NCBI RefSeq assembly: GCF_000783395.1
Contig: NZ_JSFK01000029.1
Location: 24,544-88,543, forward strand
DNA: 64,000 bases
Origin: Pseudomonas chlororaphis
GTDB taxonomy: Bacteria > Pseudomonadota > Gammaproteobacteria > Pseudomonadales > Pseudomonadaceae
Direction of reading: 5' to 3'
Shown here: one piece after another, positions 32,233 to 40,136 of the stretch
Position numbering within the stretch: position 1 is the first letter of the stretch
Layout of the letters: the number at the start of each line of letters is the position of its first letter
Translations under genes and position numbers: made by a program
Notes under the pieces: generated by a model
The model's input: the letters and a program-made list of their open reading frames with translations, nothing else
The model's database searches: none
Told to the model about the DNA's origin: nothing

Positions 32233-34329
32233 TTAGAAACCGCTTTCCCTGACCCCCAGCGCCGCCATTCGGCGCCATGCCACACCGAGCAACGATTCGC
32301 CGCTGCCTTGCAAGATCACCACACCGCGCAACGGTTGCGGCGGTGTCGACGCATCGTCCAGCACGCTGAGCCGCGCGCCGTATTGCGCCTGTACCGGTTC
32401 CGCGCGCTGCTGTTGATCGCGGCGCACGGCAATCGGCCCGTGGTGATCGGAGGTCAGTGCTTCCTGATCGACGTAGGCCACGCCGTTGGTGTCGATTTCA
32501 TTCAGTTGCACGGCGAGTGCCGGGTGCATCGGGTCATCGGCGATAAAGCGGCCACTGGCCCCGGGTTTGACTCGCCACAATTCGGCTTCCGCCAGATAGC
32601 CGCGCAGGCGCGCGCCGTCTTCGACGACCCGGGCCAGTGCATCCTTGCTCGACAACCAGCGCCCGACCGTCATGTTCGGCAGCAGATCACGCACGCTGCC
32701 GGCCTGCGGTGCGCGCAGCAGCAGGCGTTCGCGCTGCGCCGTCAGCCCGCGGTATTCGGCGACTGCTTCGGCCAGCCGTTGCTCGACAATGCCGGCATCG
32801 GCGGCGGTTTCGCTACGACTGGCCTGACGGCGCATCAATAGCTGCTGAATCTGGATTTCCCGGCGCACAATCGCCAGCCGCGACTCGAGATCGGGCGATT
32901 CCAGTTCAATCAGCACATCGCCCTGAGCAACCTTCTGCCCGTCCGTCACGTTTACCGCTTTGACCCGCGCCGCCGTTGGTGCATGCAGGGCACTGGCGCG
33001 CCCGGCCTCGAGCATGGTCGGCAACTCCACCGAACTGCGCCACGGCACGATCAGCACCAGCAACAACCCGAGCAGCGCCAGCGCGCTGAGCAGCACGCGC
33101 GGGCCGTGCGCCTGTTCGCGGCGGCTCCACCACTGGCGCCACTCACGCATGATCGGCAGAAAAATGAACCACACCAGTTCCACCAGCATCAGGAAGATCC
33201 CCAACACCTTGAAGAACAGGTGATAGACCGCCAGTGCGATCCCGAAAAACAACGCCGCACGCCACAACCATGAGCCATACCCCCAGATCAGCAAACGCCG
33301 TTGCATCTTCGGCGACCACGGCTCCGGCGCCGGGGCGCCATAGCCAAACAGAAATTCACGCAAGCGCCAGCGACACAGGGCAAATGCGCGGCCCTGCAGG
33401 TTGTCGACTTCCCAGAAATCACTGATCAGAAAATAACCATCAAAACGCATGAACGGATTGAGGTTGACCACCAGCGTGGTGATCCACGTGGCGCTGGCGA
33501 GCATGAATGCCGCCGTGCGCCCCGGTCCATCCGGCAGCAACGACCACGCCAGCAACGCGATACATGCCAACAGCAATTCCGCGAGCACACCACCGGCACC
33601 GATCAGTAATCGCGCACGGCGATCATTGACCCGCCAGGCATCGCTGACATCGGTATAGAACATCGGCAGCAAAACCATGAACGCCACGCCCATGCTCTGT
33701 ACCCGACAGCCCGCGCGCTTGGCCATGAACGCATGGCCGAATTCGTGACAGAGCTTGGCGAAGAACAACGCCACGCCAAACGCCAACGCGCCGCCGAGGC
33801 TGAACAGGTGCGGAAAGGTGCCGACAAAGCGCTGCCAGTCGCGCGAGACCAGAAACACCCCCAACGCCAGCGTCGCCGGTAATCCGTAGCGCAACAGGCG
33901 CGGGCCGAAGCGCGCAAGCCACGGCCAGGCGCGATTGAGAAACGCGTCCGGGCGCCACAGCGGAATACGGAAAAACAGGTATTGATGCAGGAGGATTTGC
34001 CACAGGCTTTGCTTCTGCGCCAAGGCCTTGAGGCGGTAGCTGGCGCGCTGTTGATCGTCGAGCGCACTGATCAAATCGTGTCCGCGCAGGAACTCCAGCA
34101 ACTGCTCAAGCTCCGTGCCGGCCAGCGGTAAACCCGGCTCGCGATTGGCCGCGCGCAAGACTTGCTCGGCGTCGCCCAACGACCAATGGCGCAGCAGGCG
34201 CATCGCCGCCGCGCCGAGCTTGAAGTAACGGCCGCGCACTGGATCGGCGAGGGTCCAGCGCGGCGAACCGTCCAGGGCCGGCGCCGCGGGCGACAGTTGC
34301 AGGTCGGCACGCAGGCTCGGCAGATTCAT
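32233..34329 (-). CDS. M50 zinc-metalloprotease domain fused to HlyD-type adaptor
   Basis: 698 aa, multidomain. Residues about 20-100 resemble a PqqD-like winged-helix domain (SPRWTLADPVRGRYFKLGAAAMRLLRHW). A membrane domain of about six helices (145-385) follows, with HEFGH at 195-199 and NPFMRFDGYF at 291-300, the two zinc-binding elements of site-2-protease-like M50 peptidases. After a transmembrane segment (LLSALALLGLLLVLIVPW) come a lipoyl/HlyD module (about 430-480: ALHAPTAARVKAVNVTDGQKVAQGDVLIELESPDLESRL), a coiled coil and the second lipoyl half (LLLRAPQAGSVRDLLPNMTVG). It may bind, cleave and pass on a secreted polypeptide. The stop of the preceding gene abuts its ATG (TAGATG). Confidence 0.85.
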   Translation of the reverse strand: MNLPSLRADLQLSPAAPALDGSPRWTLADPVRGRYFKLGAAAMRLLRHWSLGDAEQVLRAANREPGLPLAGTELEQLLEFLRGHDLISALDDQQRASYRLKALAQKQSLWQILLHQYLFFRIPLWRPDAFLNRAWPWLARFGPRLLRYGLPATLALGVFLVSRDWQRFVGTFPHLFSLGGALAFGVALFFAKLCHEFGHAFMAKRAGCRVQSMGVAFMVLLPMFYTDVSDAWRVNDRRARLLIGAGGVLAELLLACIALLAWSLLPDGPGRTAAFMLASATWITTLVVNLNPFMRFDGYFLISDFWEVDNLQGRAFALCRWRLREFLFGYGAPAPEPWSPKMQRRLLIWGYGSWLWRAALFFGIALAVYHLFFKVLGIFLMLVELVWFIFLPIMREWRQWWSRREQAHGPRVLLSALALLGLLLVLIVPWRSSVELPTMLEAGRASALHAPTAARVKAVNVTDGQKVAQGDVLIELESPDLESRLAIVRREIQIQQLLMRRQASRSETAADAGIVEQRLAEAVAEYRGLTAQRERLLLRAPQAGSVRDLLPNMTVGRWLSSKDALARVVEDGARLRGYLAEAELWRVKPGASGRFIADDPMHPALAVQLNEIDTNGVAYVDQEALTSDHHGPIAVRRDQQQRAEPVQAQYGARLSVLDDASTPPQPLRGVVILQGSGESLLGVAWRRMAALGVRESGF

Positions 34330-35649
34330 CTACAGACCCACACTCTGGCGCAAACCGGCCAGTGGCCGGCGCAACAAGTACAGCGCCAGCGGCGCGCGGT
34401 CGCCGAAGATTTTCGCCGTGCCGCGCAGGCCGATGCGTGGCGGTGCCTCGGTAAAATTGGCGTCGAGCCGATAGGCCAGTTGACCGCCCGCCGTCGGTTG
34501 CGCCTCGTATGCCGAGCGTTCCAGTGTGGCGAGATGGCGCTTCAACGGATCGCTGTCGAGAAACAACGCCACTTCGGCACCAGGCTCCAACGAAATTGCA
34601 TCGCCTACCGCCAATTCGATACGCAGTTCGGCCTGGTTCGGGTCGGCGATGTCCATCAGGCGTTCGCCGGTCTGTACCGGTTTGCCGGTCAAGCGCTCGG
34701 CGTCGGCGAACACCGCGATGCCGTCACGTTCGGCGCGCACTTCGCTGCGCTTGAGCAGCTCGCGGGCGTAGTCGCGCTCGGCGCGTTTCTGCTCAGCGCG
34801 TGCGGCGAGCAAGTCGACTTTTGCGCTCGACTCGGCATCGGCAAACGAGCGCTGGGAATTGGATTTCAGTTCAGCTTCGGCCACACCTAGCGCACGCTCA
34901 GCGACATCGGCCTGCGCCTTGAGCGTGGTGCTTTCGAAACGCACCAGCACATCGCCGGTTTTCACCGTTTGATTGGGTTTGACCAGAAACTCGGCGATCA
35001 CTCCGTCCAGCGGCGCCGCCACCACGCGCCCGCCAAGCGGCACCACTTCGGCCGGGGCCAGCACCGATTGACGCACCGGAAGCAACAGCCCGAGCAACAG
35101 CAGCGCGACCAGTGCCACCTGACGTTTACGGGTCCAGCGCAGCCGCCACGGTTTGCGCGGTTGCAGCGCCAGCCAGGCATGGCTGTAAGTGTCACCGAGT
35201 TGCGACAGCAAGACTTGTTCGGAAGGATTCCACGGCACATCGCGCGCCAGCCACAAGCCGCCGAACACCTGCGCGTCGCGATCAACCAGCGGTAACCAGA
35301 ACACCTGCGCAGCGGACAGACTGCGCCAGTCGGCCTGGATCGATTCGCTGAGCAATTCCGGCGCAATCACCCGCGCTTGCTTCAGCACATCCTGCTTGAA
35401 CAACTGCGCCACGGCCTGCTCGACGAACGCCACGAACGGCGCATTCGGCTCGACCGCACTGACGCCCGTCACGGCTTGTACCTTGCCGGCGATCAATAAC
35501 GCGGCATGACGAAAGCCAAACAACGACTGGCCGTCATTGACCAGGCTGTAGGCCAGTTGCGCGGCATCGCGGGCAGCGCGAGTCTGCCGTTCAAGGTCGA
35601 GAAAGCGCGCGAACACTTGTTCAGCGGCGCCGCTCACCGGCGCGTTCAC
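34330..35649 (-). CDS. HlyD-family adaptor with N-terminal GAF-like cytoplasmic domain
   Basis: 439 aa. About 165 N-terminal residues look like a cytoplasmic GAF-type sensory domain (ARFLDLERQTRAARDAAQLAYSLVNDGQSLFGFRHAALLI, FWLPLVDRDAQVFGGLWLARDVPWNPSEQVLLSQLGD). A single transmembrane helix (QVALVALLLLGLLLPV) leads to a standard adaptor: ViaAPLDGVIAEFLVKPNQTVKTGDVLVRFES-type lipoyl half, coiled coil, VRAERDGIAVFADAERLTGKPVQTGERLMDI. The TEAPPRIGLRGTAKIFGDRAPLALYLLRRPLAGLRQ end is typical of adaptors. It overlaps the upstream adaptor gene by 4 nt. Confidence 0.85.
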   Translation of the reverse strand: MNAPVSGAAEQVFARFLDLERQTRAARDAAQLAYSLVNDGQSLFGFRHAALLIAGKVQAVTGVSAVEPNAPFVAFVEQAVAQLFKQDVLKQARVIAPELLSESIQADWRSLSAAQVFWLPLVDRDAQVFGGLWLARDVPWNPSEQVLLSQLGDTYSHAWLALQPRKPWRLRWTRKRQVALVALLLLGLLLPVRQSVLAPAEVVPLGGRVVAAPLDGVIAEFLVKPNQTVKTGDVLVRFESTTLKAQADVAERALGVAEAELKSNSQRSFADAESSAKVDLLAARAEQKRAERDYARELLKRSEVRAERDGIAVFADAERLTGKPVQTGERLMDIADPNQAELRIELAVGDAISLEPGAEVALFLDSDPLKRHLATLERSAYEAQPTAGGQLAYRLDANFTEAPPRIGLRGTAKIFGDRAPLALYLLRRPLAGLRQSVGL

Positions 35650-36425
35650 TTCAGCTCCGGGAAACGCGCGGTGCCGCTCATGCCGGCGAGCAAACCTTTG
35701 GCTTCGGGAAGTGTGGCGACCAGCAACAGGGTCTGACTGCCCTCATCGATTCGCGCGCCGAGGCGTTTGACCGTGGCGTCGATCGGCTGGCCGGTTTCAT
35801 CGGGAACGAAGCTGAAGGTCTGGCCGGGCTTGAGTCTGGCCATCCAGCGCGACGGCACCAGCAAATGAATTTCGAGGGTGCGGTTATCCACTACATCGAG
35901 CAGCGGTGCACCGGCCGGCACGCTTTCATAGCGCTGCACCTTGCGCTCGACCACTTGTCCGTCGAACGGCGCGACGACGCTGCAGCGCTTGACCTGCACT
36001 TGATACACCTGGGATTGCGCCTGGGTTTCGCTGACCTTGGCCTCGGCCCGCGCCACTTCGAAACGCCCGACAGAATTGAGTGCCGCCAACTGTTTGTTGT
36101 GCGCCAGCTCTTCACCGGCACCCCGGCTGGCCGCTTGTGCGGCATTGAGCTGTGCCTGATAAGCAGAGCAATCGAACTTCGCCAGCGTATCGCCCTTCTT
36201 GAACGACTCGCCCTCGCTGAAGGGCAACTCGACAATCCGCCCGGAAAGCTCACTGGCCAGCGTCGCCTGATCACGCGCCCGCAACACCCCGCGCGCCTCA
36301 CTGCTCACGGTGGCCGCCGCCGTCCCCGGATTATCCAGCAGCGGATCGTCTGGCCCGGGCGTTTGCGCCTGAACTGCACACGTAACTAAGGTCAATCCGA
36401 CAACCCAACCGCGAAAACGCTGCAT
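35646..36425 (-). CDS. Periplasmic HlyD/RND-type adaptor
   Basis: 259 aa with a cleavable signal peptide (FRGWVVGLTLVTCAVQAQ) instead of a membrane anchor, so a periplasmic protein. The lipoyl halves RDQATLASELSGRIVELPFSEGESFKKGDTLAKFDCS and VVAPFDGQVVERKVQRYESVPAGAPLLDVVD flank a short coiled coil, and a beta-barrel domain (LEIHLLVPSRWMARLKPGQTFSFVPDETGQPIDATVKRLG) ends the protein. It is the first gene of the GNAT-M50/HlyD-GAF/HlyD operon; the promoter should be in 36426-36500. Confidence 0.88.
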   Translation of the reverse strand: MQRFRGWVVGLTLVTCAVQAQTPGPDDPLLDNPGTAAATVSSEARGVLRARDQATLASELSGRIVELPFSEGESFKKGDTLAKFDCSAYQAQLNAAQAASRGAGEELAHNKQLAALNSVGRFEVARAEAKVSETQAQSQVYQVQVKRCSVVAPFDGQVVERKVQRYESVPAGAPLLDVVDNRTLEIHLLVPSRWMARLKPGQTFSFVPDETGQPIDATVKRLGARIDEGSQTLLLVATLPEAKGLLAGMSGTARFPELK

Positions 36426-36869
36426 AACCGCTACTCCCTGACGGATGTGCGGAGTCTACGACAGCGGGGGTTAGCGTCAAGCGAAAGGCCATCACTCTTC
36501 GGAAATGTAATGTTTCAAAAGAGAAGGCCGCCCCATGATTGTTTAAGGGATGTCGGCAAACTCCGGCTTCCTACACGAGTTGGAGATGCTACTGATTACG
36601 CATTGCGAAAAAGGTGATAGACAGGCTACCTATGCAAGTAAACCCGGACCGAATCTACCCCTCTCTGCAATAACTTCTAATACAGACGGCCTTAAATGGC
36701 TTGACCCCGGTTGGCATTGGTAACCAAAACTGGCAAGCCGGTGCTGGAGATAAACCAGCGCAGTGAGCCCGCAATTATTTGGTGGTTGACCTGCATGACG
36801 CGCTCAATCTAGGATTGCCTTACTCAACCCCGTACGTAGCGATTCAGTTCGCTGGCAGTTGGGGTGAAG
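36426..36869. other. Gene-free, lower-GC stretch
   Basis: About 440 bp without a credible gene on either strand. It is visibly more AT-rich than the flanks. A short open stretch at about 36786-36899 (VVDLHDALNLGLPYSTPYVAIQFAG) ends at a terminator and could be the remnant of a lost gene's 3' end; I did not recognise it. Confidence 0.45.
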
Positions 36870-36892
36870 AAACCGGCTTAGGCCGGTTTTTT
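36870..36892 (+). terminator. Rho-independent terminator just ahead of the NYN gene
   Basis: AAACCGGC, TTAG loop, GCCGGTT followed by TTTTTT (to 36892), oriented for plus-strand transcripts. It lies only 19 bp upstream of the GTG start of the NYN-domain gene. Confidence 0.85.
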
Positions 36893-36911
36893 CGTTTCTG
36901 AGGAATAATTT

Positions 36912-37601
36912 GTGCGTACTGCTTTCTTTGTTGATGGCTACAACTTGTTCTATGGGCTGCTCGCGGGCACCCCCTATAAATGGCTCAATCTCGAAGGTTT
37001 GCTGATTCATGTCGCACACATCGAAAACCCGCAGAACGCCGTTGTCTCGATTGACTATTTCACCTCATCAATAAAACCAGAACTCGCGACGCTGGGCCGA
37101 ATTTCAAAAGAGGCCCAAGACACTTACATAAGGGCACTGCGCACGACCAATGTCAGAGTGCATTTTGGTCGGCACCATCTTGAGCAGGCTAAAGCGCCTC
37201 GATTCATCGACAAAAACACCAAGGCCTCACGCCAGGACAAGGTCGACATCTGGAAGCTTGAAGAAAAGGAAACCGACGTTCATATCGCGATCAGCATGTA
37301 TCGCACTGCCTGCCAGCAGGCAATGTTCGCAACACAAGATCGCGTCGAACAACTCGTACTGGTTTCGAGTGACACTGATATCACCCCCGCATTGAGAGCA
37401 ATACGCGCGGACTTCCCTCACCTAACCATCGGCGTCATTCTTCCTCACAGGGCAGGTTTGAATCGACCCACCCCGGGCTCTCTGAAAGATCACTCGCACT
37501 GGCTGCGGCGCGTGATCACAGAGGAAGAATTGCTCCTTAATCAGTTTCCAGGCCGAGTAGCCACGCACAAAAAACCAGCGTTCAAACCGGATTATTGGTA
37601 G
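36912..37601 (+). CDS. NYN-domain (PIN-like) nuclease family protein
   Basis: 229 aa. The NYN/LabA-DUF88 signature Asp residues are all present: RTAFFVDGYNLFYGLL at the start, KLEEKETDVHIAISMYRTA in the middle and QLVLVSSDTDITPALRAIR near 150. These make a PIN-like metal site, so RNase activity is expected; targets are unknown. The start is GTG at 36912 with GAGGAA 7 bases upstream. The 3' end overlaps the convergent efflux gene by 20 bp. A terminator just upstream makes its promoter unclear. Confidence 0.88.
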   Translation: MRTAFFVDGYNLFYGLLAGTPYKWLNLEGLLIHVAHIENPQNAVVSIDYFTSSIKPELATLGRISKEAQDTYIRALRTTNVRVHFGRHHLEQAKAPRFIDKNTKASRQDKVDIWKLEEKETDVHIAISMYRTACQQAMFATQDRVEQLVLVSSDTDITPALRAIRADFPHLTIGVILPHRAGLNRPTPGSLKDHSHWLRRVITEEELLLNQFPGRVATHKKPAFKPDYW

Positions 37602-40110
37602 GTACTTCTGCCGGATACACCGACTCCCATCCCCCGCCCAATGCCTTGTACAACCCGACCATCGCCAGCGAAACACCGGTCGAACTCTCCACCCACTGTT
37701 CCTGCGTCGCCAACAGCGCGCCTTGCACAGTAAGAACGTTGACGAAGTCGACCACGCCTTCGACGTATTGCTGTTGCGCGGTGCGCAGGGCGATCTGGTT
37801 CTGACGGACGGCTTCGGCAAGGCTGTCGCGGCGGCGCTGGCTGGCGTTGTAGGCGGTCAGTTGATCGTCGATTTCATGCCAGGCGCGCAGCACGGTTTGC
37901 TGATAGGCGACGGCGGCTTCCTGTTGTTGCGCTTCGCGCAGTTGCAGCATGCCGCGCAGGCGTCCGCCATCGAACAGCGGCAGGCTGAATTGCGGGCCGA
38001 TGCCGAAGGCGCGTGAACCCCACGAGCCAAAGTCGCTGAGTTGCATGGCTTGCGAGCCGAGGTTGCCCGAAAGGGTGATGCGCGGATAGAAGTCGCCTTT
38101 GGCCACACCGATATTGGCGGTAGCAGCATGCAGGCGCGCTTCGGCCTGACGGATGTCCGGGCGGCGTTCGGCAAGTTGTGACGGCAGACCGATGGCGACT
38201 TGCAGCGGCGACTGCGGCACAGCGGCGTCTGTGGATAACTCTTTGGCCAATGCCTGTGGCGGTTCGCCCATCAGCAGGCTTATCGCGTTGATCAACTGCG
38301 ATTGGCGTTGTTCCAGCGCCGGCAAGCGCGATTCGATGGCAGCCACCTGCGCGGCGGCTTCGGCGACGTCGAGGTCAGTCGCCACGCCGTCGGCCAGGCG
38401 CAGTTGCGAGAGTTTCAGGCTGTGCCGAGCGACGTCGAGGTTTTGCTCGGTAACGGCGCGGGTGTTTTGTACACCGCGCAGCTGAATGTAGTTTTGCGCC
38501 GTGTCAGCGAGCACGGCCAATAACACCCCGCGACGGTCATTTTCGGCGACTTCGAGGTTTGCATCGGCGGCTTCGGTTTCGCGACGTACGCGGCCCCAGA
38601 AATCCAGTTCCCATGAGGCGGAGAACCCGGCGTCCCACAGGTTGAAGGCGGAATCGCCGTTGTGTCCGGACGGGTCGTTCAGGCCCTTGCCGCTGTTACG
38701 TTCACGCGCATAGCTGCCAGTGGCCGCAGTGTTTGGATAGCGGTCAGCGGTGATCACCTGGCGGGCGGCGCGGCTTTGCTGCAGGCGGCTGCTGGCCAGT
38801 TGCAGGTCGAGGTTGCTCTGCACCGCGCGCTGAGTAAGCGCGGAGAGTTGCGAGTCGTGGAAAACCTCCCACCAGCGCTCGTTCAGAGGTTCGCTGACGG
38901 CTTGGCTGGGCGCGGACTTGGCGGGCTTGGCCCAGTCGGCGATTTGTGTGGCTTCGGGTTTCTGGAAGTCAGGGCCGACGGTGCAGGCGGTGAGGCTTGC
39001 TGTCACCAAGGCGCTGAAAATGAGTGGCTGCCACTGACCCCATCGCTGGGTCACCTCACGCACGGATTTCTCTGAACTGCGCGTATCAATACTCGCCTCC
39101 ACCGACATCCCCACGCGCAACCGCTCGGCGAGCGGCTGACCTGGTTCCAGCATGATCTTTACCGGAATCCGCTGCACCACCTTGGTGAAGTTGCCGGTGG
39201 CGTTGTCCGGTTTGACTGCTGCGAAGGTCACGCCAGTCGCCGGGGCGATACTCTCGACACGACCGGTCAGCGCTTCACCACCCAGGCTGTCGACGCGTAC
39301 TTGCACCTCTTGCCCTGGCTGCACGTCGGTCAGTTGCGTCTCCTGGAAATTCGCCACGACATACGCCTGCTGCAAAGGCACCACCGCCAGCAGCTTGCTG
39401 CCCGGCGTCACATAGGCGCCGACGCGCACGGCCCGTTCGCCGATCATGCCGTCCTGCGGTGCAGTGATACGCGTGTAAGAGAGTTCAAAACTGGCGATTT
39501 CCAGCGCCGCTTGTGCGTGCTTCAAACTGCCTTCGGCGGCATCCCGCTGAGCCGTGAGAATGTCGACCTGCTTGCGCTCTGCCGCCAGTTTCGCCGTGGC
39601 GGTGTCGAGATGCGCCGTGGCTTGATCGATGCGAGTACGCGCCTGTTGCGCGTTCTGCACCGTACCGGCACCAACGCCGGCCAAATGGTTGTAGCGATTC
39701 AATTCCTGCTGGGCGAAAGCCATTTCAGCCTTGGCCGACACCACCGAGGCTTGCGCTTGGGCGATCACCGACGTCTGGCGCTCCAGCGTCGCTTTGGCGT
39801 TCTGCAACTGCGCTCGCGCGACCAGGGTTTGCGCGTCCGCCGCCTCGGCTGAAGCGCGCAAGTCGCGATCATCGATCAGCGCCAGCAACTGGCCCGCCTT
39901 CACTTGCTGGTTGTCCTCCACCAAGACTTCCTTGATAAACCCGGCCACGCGCGGCACGACGAGCGTGTAGTCGGCGGAGACAAAGGCGTCATTGGTGTTT
40001 TGCTGGGTACGTTTGCCAAACACGCCGGGCAGCGCCAGGTAAACCAGCACGCCGACCGCCAGTGCGGCGGCGATGGCCACCGCGAGTTTTTGCTTTGCTT
40101 GAGTCGTCAT
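37582..40110 (-). CDS. EmrA-type adaptor in one frame with NodT-type outer-membrane factor
   Basis: From the ATG at 40110 (AGAAGG upstream) one uninterrupted frame of 842 aa encodes two normally separate pump parts. Residues 1-352 are an HlyD/EmrA adaptor (AVAIAAALAVGVLVYLALPGVF anchor; TNDAFVSADYTLVVPRVAGFIKEVLVEDNQQVKAGQLLALID; ITAPQDGMIGERAVRVGAYV). The remaining 490 are an outer-membrane factor with its own lipoprotein signal (QWQPLIFSALVTASLTAC, then TVGPDFQKPEA) and end in YKALGGGWESVYP. No stop lies between. A GTG at 39054 would start the second protein at exactly the usual length, so two proteins may be made. It lies 26 bp after the EmrB-like gene. Confidence 0.82.
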   Translation of the reverse strand: MTTQAKQKLAVAIAAALAVGVLVYLALPGVFGKRTQQNTNDAFVSADYTLVVPRVAGFIKEVLVEDNQQVKAGQLLALIDDRDLRASAEAADAQTLVARAQLQNAKATLERQTSVIAQAQASVVSAKAEMAFAQQELNRYNHLAGVGAGTVQNAQQARTRIDQATAHLDTATAKLAAERKQVDILTAQRDAAEGSLKHAQAALEIASFELSYTRITAPQDGMIGERAVRVGAYVTPGSKLLAVVPLQQAYVVANFQETQLTDVQPGQEVQVRVDSLGGEALTGRVESIAPATGVTFAAVKPDNATGNFTKVVQRIPVKIMLEPGQPLAERLRVGMSVEASIDTRSSEKSVREVTQRWGQWQPLIFSALVTASLTACTVGPDFQKPEATQIADWAKPAKSAPSQAVSEPLNERWWEVFHDSQLSALTQRAVQSNLDLQLASSRLQQSRAARQVITADRYPNTAATGSYARERNSGKGLNDPSGHNGDSAFNLWDAGFSASWELDFWGRVRRETEAADANLEVAENDRRGVLLAVLADTAQNYIQLRGVQNTRAVTEQNLDVARHSLKLSQLRLADGVATDLDVAEAAAQVAAIESRLPALEQRQSQLINAISLLMGEPPQALAKELSTDAAVPQSPLQVAIGLPSQLAERRPDIRQAEARLHAATANIGVAKGDFYPRITLSGNLGSQAMQLSDFGSWGSRAFGIGPQFSLPLFDGGRLRGMLQLREAQQQEAAVAYQQTVLRAWHEIDDQLTAYNASQRRRDSLAEAVRQNQIALRTAQQQYVEGVVDFVNVLTVQGALLATQEQWVESSTGVSLAMVGLYKALGGGWESVYPAEVPTNNPV
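39054..39054 (-). other. Probable internal start (GTG) of the outer-membrane factor
   Basis: The codon GTG (39054-39052) opens VTQRWGQWQPLIFSALVTASLTAC, giving a 490-residue NodT-family lipoprotein with a complete signal and lipobox. Its Shine-Dalgarno is poor (GTGCGTGAG directly before). If it is not used, the lipobox would sit inside a fusion protein. Confidence 0.5.
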
Positions 40111-40136
40111 AAAAACCTTCTGTTTCAGTGAAGCAA

